A DNA stretch of 64,000 nt, taken from the NCBI GenBank assembly GCA_018266215.1, contig JAFEAV010000001.1, positions 124,001 to 188,000 on the forward strand. Reading direction: 5' to 3'. Made by a program: the position numbers and the translations under genes. The DNA is from Cyanobacteria bacterium SZAS LIN-3 (GTDB lineage Bacteria > Cyanobacteriota > Vampirovibrionia > Obscuribacterales > Obscuribacteraceae). Under the pieces are notes generated by a model, which saw only the letters and a list, made by a program, of their open reading frames with translations, did not search any database and was not told where the DNA came from. Positions 60,618 through 64,000 of the stretch are shown piece by piece. Each line of letters begins with the position of its first letter. The first letter of the stretch is position 1.

Positions 60618-61903
60618 GCGAAACCGAGACACATGTCTACGCCGATCTCTCCGACATACCGCATCTCGTTGGACGGCTCTGGACCCGCACGCGCAATGAC
60701 AAGGCAAGCGCAAGCTTCGAATACAGCAAGGAATGGCTCTCTTCAGCGCTGAACTTCTCACTTGAACCGGCATTAACACTTGGTCCGGGTCCATTCCACA
60801 GTGGAGACCGAGCCTTGTTTAGCGCTATAGGTGATTCCGCACCGGATCGGTGGGGGCGCGTATTAATGCGCAGGGCTGAGCGGCGCCGCGCAGATCAGGC
60901 AGGACAGACGCCCCGCACACTGCAAGAAATTGACTATCTGCTGATGGTAGACGACGAAGCAAGGCAAGGCGCCCTTCGCTTCGCCGCACGCGAAGGTGGG
61001 CCGTTTCTCGCGCAATCAGTGCGCCGCAAGATACCGCCACTGATTGAGCTACCACGCCTCCTGTCGGCAGCACAAAACGTTTTAAGCGACAACGAATCGG
61101 ATGAGGATCTGCGCCTGCTGCTGGCCCCAGGCTCCTCTCTCGGCGGAGCGCGCCCAAAGGCATCGGTGCGCGATCGCGACGGTCAACTGGCTATTGCGAA
61201 ATTTCCACAAGACGGGGACGAGATAAACACAGTCCTCTGGGAAGCAGTCGCTCTGAGTCTGGCCGAAAAGGCCGGTATCAACACACCAGCATGGCGCCTG
61301 GAGTCCATTGCTAAAAAACCGGTACTGCTGCTCCGTCGTTTTGACCGTGCTCAAGGCAGACGAATCCCGTTTCTATCAGCAATGAGCATGCTCAATGCAA
61401 AAGACAACGAACAACGAAGTTATATGGAATTTGTCGACGCGCTCCGCCAGTATGGGGCTTCAGCAAAAGAAGATTCACACATGCTGTGGAGACGCATGGT
61501 CTACAGCATTCTGATATCCAACACTGACGACCACCTGCGCAACCATGGCTTCCTGTATGAGGGTCAAGAAGGTTGGCGGCTTTCACCGGCCTATGACGTT
61601 AACCCTGTACCAGTCGACATCAAACCTCGTGTTCTGACAACAACAATTGATCTCGACAGTGGCATTGCGTCGGTAGAATTAGCGCTTTCAGTTGCCACCT
61701 ACTTTACGCTCACACACGCCGAAGCATCAGATATTCTGGCGCAAGTAGGCAAGGCGGTGGCAACCTGGCGTCAAACAGCGGCAAATGTGGGTTTGAAACC
61801 AAGTGAGATAGACCGAATGTCATCAGCATTCGAACATGGCGAACTCAAGCTGGCCGCAAAAAAAGGCTACCGGCAAGCAAAACGCCTGCGATCGACAACG
61901 TGA
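60614..61903 (+). CDS. hipA: HipA-family kinase toxin
   Basis: 429 residues, within the HipA range. The N-terminal subdomain carries DRWGRVLMRR, and the phosphate loop is SSLGGARPKA (about 175-184; the serine that is self-phosphorylated in E. coli lies in this loop). The kinase core has INTPAW, LISNTDDHLRNHGFL with the catalytic D and N, and SPAYDVNPVP with the metal-binding Asp. HipA phosphorylates glutamyl-tRNA synthetase in E. coli; the target here is unknown. All key residues appear intact, so it is likely active. Confidence 0.92.
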   Translation: MSETETHVYADLSDIPHLVGRLWTRTRNDKASASFEYSKEWLSSALNFSLEPALTLGPGPFHSGDRALFSAIGDSAPDRWGRVLMRRAERRRADQAGQTPRTLQEIDYLLMVDDEARQGALRFAAREGGPFLAQSVRRKIPPLIELPRLLSAAQNVLSDNESDEDLRLLLAPGSSLGGARPKASVRDRDGQLAIAKFPQDGDEINTVLWEAVALSLAEKAGINTPAWRLESIAKKPVLLLRRFDRAQGRRIPFLSAMSMLNAKDNEQRSYMEFVDALRQYGASAKEDSHMLWRRMVYSILISNTDDHLRNHGFLYEGQEGWRLSPAYDVNPVPVDIKPRVLTTTIDLDSGIASVELALSVATYFTLTHAEASDILAQVGKAVATWRQTAANVGLKPSEIDRMSSAFEHGELKLAAKKGYRQAKRLRSTT

Positions 61904-61909
61904 TCGCAG
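61886..61909. terminator. Possible hairpin between hipA and glgP
   Basis: CTGCGATC and GATCGCAG arms (8 bp, perfect) around GACAACGT overlap the hipA stop, between convergent genes. No T-run is present, so termination is uncertain. Confidence 0.3.
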
Positions 61910-61930
61910 GACATTCAATCTTGCTCCAGT

Positions 61931-64000
61931 CTAGACTTGCACTTCCAGGGGAAGGCTGGCCCAGAGGATGTGCGCCGTATCGAAGAGGCTGGCCATGTCG
62001 TCATGGTGAGGCAGGACGCGCACGGTGAAGCCGTGGCGACCGCTCTGATAATAACGAATAGCGCTGGAGAACAAAGTCAAACTGCCTTTCTTCTCATCGC
62101 CAACCGTCATCGGTATCACTTCGCCGTCGACGATATTGCCGGTCTGATCAATCGGTCCATGATAAATCTGCACAGCCAGTTCGCCCGGTTTGAAATCACC
62201 GAGATCGACCCAGGCGCTGACTTTCATGTCGTCGCCAACTTTCATGGTTTCGCCCGGTTGAGCTTCTACCGAACCAATCTTCACCCGACTCCATCTGTCT
62301 TTCAGAGACTTCTTCCAGTGAGCGAGATTCTTGGCCTTGACCGAGTCTTCCGCCAGGAATTGCTGGAAGCGAGCCGCAGCAGGCCAGTACATATTGGTGG
62401 CGTATTCACGCACCATGCGGTTGATGCTGAAAACAGGGCAGAGCGCCAGAAGAGATTTCTTCATGCGCTGCAGCCAGGCCTTGGGCCGACCGTCAGCTTC
62501 GCGGTTATAGAAGGCGGGTACGATTTCTTTTTCCAACAGGTCATAGAAGGCGTTGGATTCGACTTCATCCTGATAGTCGGTATCGGCGTACATTTCGCCC
62601 TGACCGATAGCCCAACCGATAGCCGGCTCGTAAGCTTCATCCCACCAGCCGTCCAGAATCGAGCAGTTGAGGCCGCCGTTGAAGGCTGCTTTCATACCGC
62701 TTGTACCGGAGGCTTCCAGCGGACGTATCGGCGTGTTGAGCCAGACGTCGACGCCTTCAACCATCCAACGAGCAACGTTCATATCGTAGTCCTCAATGAA
62801 GACAAAACGTTTGCGCACATCTTCACGCTTGCAGAATTGCATCACCTGACGAATCAGCTCCTTAGCTGGAGTGTCCTCAGGGTGCGCCTTTCCGGCCATG
62901 ATGATCTGCACCGGACGATCTTTATTGGAGAGAATTCTGGCCAGACGCTCGGGGTCCGAGAGAAGCAGAGTGGCTCGTTTGTAGGTGGCCATGCGGCGGG
63001 CAAAGCCGATTGTGAGAATGGTCGGATCAAGTACGTTCATCGCTTCGTCGAGCGTGGACTCGGTAGCTCCACGCGCTTCAAGCTGCTTCTTCAAGCGCTT
63101 GCGGCAGAAACTGACCAGTCTGTGGCGACGCAGTTCATGCACGCGCCAGAGTTCTTCATCGGGAATCTCTTCGACTTTGTTCCAGATGTCCTGTTGATCC
63201 GAAACTTCCTCGGACCATTTGGTGCCCAGATAGCGATCATAGAGATCGGCCATTTCATCGGAGATCCAGCTTCTGGCGTGGACGCCGTTGGTGATACTGG
63301 TGATGGGCACTTCATGCTCGGGTACATCTTTCCAAACATCGTTGAAAAGTTCACGCGAAACAACGCCATGCAATTTGCTGACGGCGTTGGTTTTGGAAGA
63401 CAATTCAATCGCCAGATTGGCCATCGAGAAGGGCTCGGTGTCATCGTTCGGCTTGGTGCGACCGAGGGCGAGGAATTCATTGCGGCTGATACCAACATTG
63501 CGGTAATACTCAGCCCAGTATTTCTCTACCAGCTCCGGTGTGAACTTGTCGATACCGGCGGGCACAGCGGTGTGTGTTGTGAAGATCTGTCCGGCTTCGG
63601 CCACTTCTTTGGCTTCGTGGAAGGAGAGCTTGTGCTCCTGCATCAAGATGGCAATGCGCTCCAGTCCAAGAAATGCACTGTGCCCTTCATTCATATGGCA
63701 AACGTTAGGCTCGATGCCGATTTTCTTAAGCGCCTTGAGGCCGCCTACACCAAGGATAATTTCCTGCTGCATGCGGATTTCTCTGTCGGCATGATAGAGA
63801 GCGTCAGTGATGTCTTCATCAACTTTGGAATTTTCCGGAATGTTGGTGTCGAGCAAATATAGAGGCACCCGGCCGACCTGAGCTTTCCAGATGCGGGCGT
63901 GCACCTTGCGGCCCGGGAAGTCTACAGAAATAAGAACGGGGCTGCCGTCTTTTTCTTTGACCGGAATAATCGGCAGATTGTAGAAATCATTGATGGGATA
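61931..64000 (-). CDS. glgP: Alpha-glucan (glycogen) phosphorylase, cut by right edge
   Basis: About 690 residues are visible; the frame stays open to base 64000, and its first visible residues run YPINDFYNLPIIPVKEKDG, so a start lies outside. A GTG near 63904 is internal. It releases glucose-1-phosphate from glycogen using phosphate and PLP. Marks are VHARIWKAQVGRVPLYLLD, NEGHSAFLGLERI (about 70 residues on), VWLNTPIRPLEASGTSGMKA with the PLP lysine, and NGGLNCSILDGWWDEAY. This is the short-type, T. maritima-like GlgP/GT35 group. It is transcribed toward hipBA. Confidence 0.95.
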   Translation of the reverse strand, partial: YPINDFYNLPIIPVKEKDGSPVLISVDFPGRKVHARIWKAQVGRVPLYLLDTNIPENSKVDEDITDALYHADREIRMQQEIILGVGGLKALKKIGIEPNVCHMNEGHSAFLGLERIAILMQEHKLSFHEAKEVAEAGQIFTTHTAVPAGIDKFTPELVEKYWAEYYRNVGISRNEFLALGRTKPNDDTEPFSMANLAIELSSKTNAVSKLHGVVSRELFNDVWKDVPEHEVPITSITNGVHARSWISDEMADLYDRYLGTKWSEEVSDQQDIWNKVEEIPDEELWRVHELRRHRLVSFCRKRLKKQLEARGATESTLDEAMNVLDPTILTIGFARRMATYKRATLLLSDPERLARILSNKDRPVQIIMAGKAHPEDTPAKELIRQVMQFCKREDVRKRFVFIEDYDMNVARWMVEGVDVWLNTPIRPLEASGTSGMKAAFNGGLNCSILDGWWDEAYEPAIGWAIGQGEMYADTDYQDEVESNAFYDLLEKEIVPAFYNREADGRPKAWLQRMKKSLLALCPVFSINRMVREYATNMYWPAAARFQQFLAEDSVKAKNLAHWKKSLKDRWSRVKIGSVEAQPGETMKVGDDMKVSAWVDLGDFKPGELAVQIYHGPIDQTGNIVDGEVIPMTVGDEKKGSLTLFSSAIRYYQSGRHGFTVRVLPHHDDMASLFDTAHILWASLPLEVQV

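Noticed and set aside
61937..63862. Long open frame of 641 codons on the plus strand, antisense to the glycogen phosphorylase gene
   Set aside because: Its product has no recognisable domain, while the opposite strand encodes a clear GT35 enzyme; GC-rich codons of the real gene keep the antisense frame open.
1..64000. tRNA, rRNA, CRISPR arrays, insertion sequences and prophage genes
   Set aside because: No GTTCGA-type T-loop with matching arms, no regularly spaced repeats, and no transposase or integrase motif was found.

Overview
The window looks like a chromosomal segment of a non-photosynthetic member of the phylum Cyanobacteriota, most likely a Vampirovibrionia (Melainabacteria) of the Obscuribacterales type. 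This is an inference. It rests on a membrane protein at 43095-44399 that closely matches a family I know only from cyanobacteria and plastids, on the absence of any photosynthesis gene, on Gram-negative envelope genes (an MlaC-like lipid carrier, secreted giant beta-helix protein, lipoprotein) and on several exported proteins of a kind I do not recognise outside this group. Base composition is moderately GC-rich and even. I see no rRNA, tRNA, CRISPR array, transposase or prophage.

Layout: 1-4036 is an operon of an ATP-grasp ligase (cut by the left edge), a fold-III PLP decarboxylase and a urea-transporter/M23-peptidase fusion, followed directly by a BaeS/BaeR two-component pair (4054-5797). 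A 2624-residue secreted beta-helix protein with a FecR-like C-terminus fills 5905-13779, then an unknown gene. A ribose-type sugar ABC transporter (lipoprotein, ATPase, permease) occupies 15121-18669. 18779-21862 holds four small or poorly known genes, including a coupled DUF4261/DUF1963 pair. 21864-25427 has HAD phosphatase, serine hydrolase and SpoIIM on the minus strand, divergent from an RDD gene. Citrate synthase (minus) is divergent from an orphan PglX-like DNA methyltransferase (26808-28964).

28971-36643 is a minus-strand block: adhE, a STAS protein, an ABC-2 ATPase and permease, an MlaC-like protein and sfsA in close succession, then a separate hypothetical gene. 36952-43082 (plus) carries a large TPR protein, an APC permease and an exported protein. 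43095-45370 (minus) has the cyanobacterial-type membrane protein and a matrixin-like metalloprotease. 45411-47982 (plus) has nagB, a secreted cyclophilin and an M48 peptidase. 48053-54449 (minus) has a glycine-zipper protein, an SGNH-type membrane protein, an exported repeat protein, dnaK and an MBL-fold hydrolase. 54525-57206 (plus) pairs a glycoside-hydrolase-like protein with a GT4 glycosyltransferase. The right end mixes carbohydrate enzymes (GH63-like, glycogen phosphorylase cut by the right edge) with two toxin-antitoxin modules (PIN and HipBA).

Taken together the genes suggest a heterotroph that imports sugars and amino acids, stores and mobilises glycogen, can ferment through AdhE while keeping citrate synthase, and invests in a complex outer envelope. 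The most interesting parts are the ATP-grasp/decarboxylase/urea-transporter-peptidase operon, the STAS/ABC-2/MlaC cluster that resembles an Mla system built on a different permease, the giant secreted protein without a visible export partner, the orphan PglX-like methyltransferase, and a PIN toxin whose small partner fits no antitoxin family I know.
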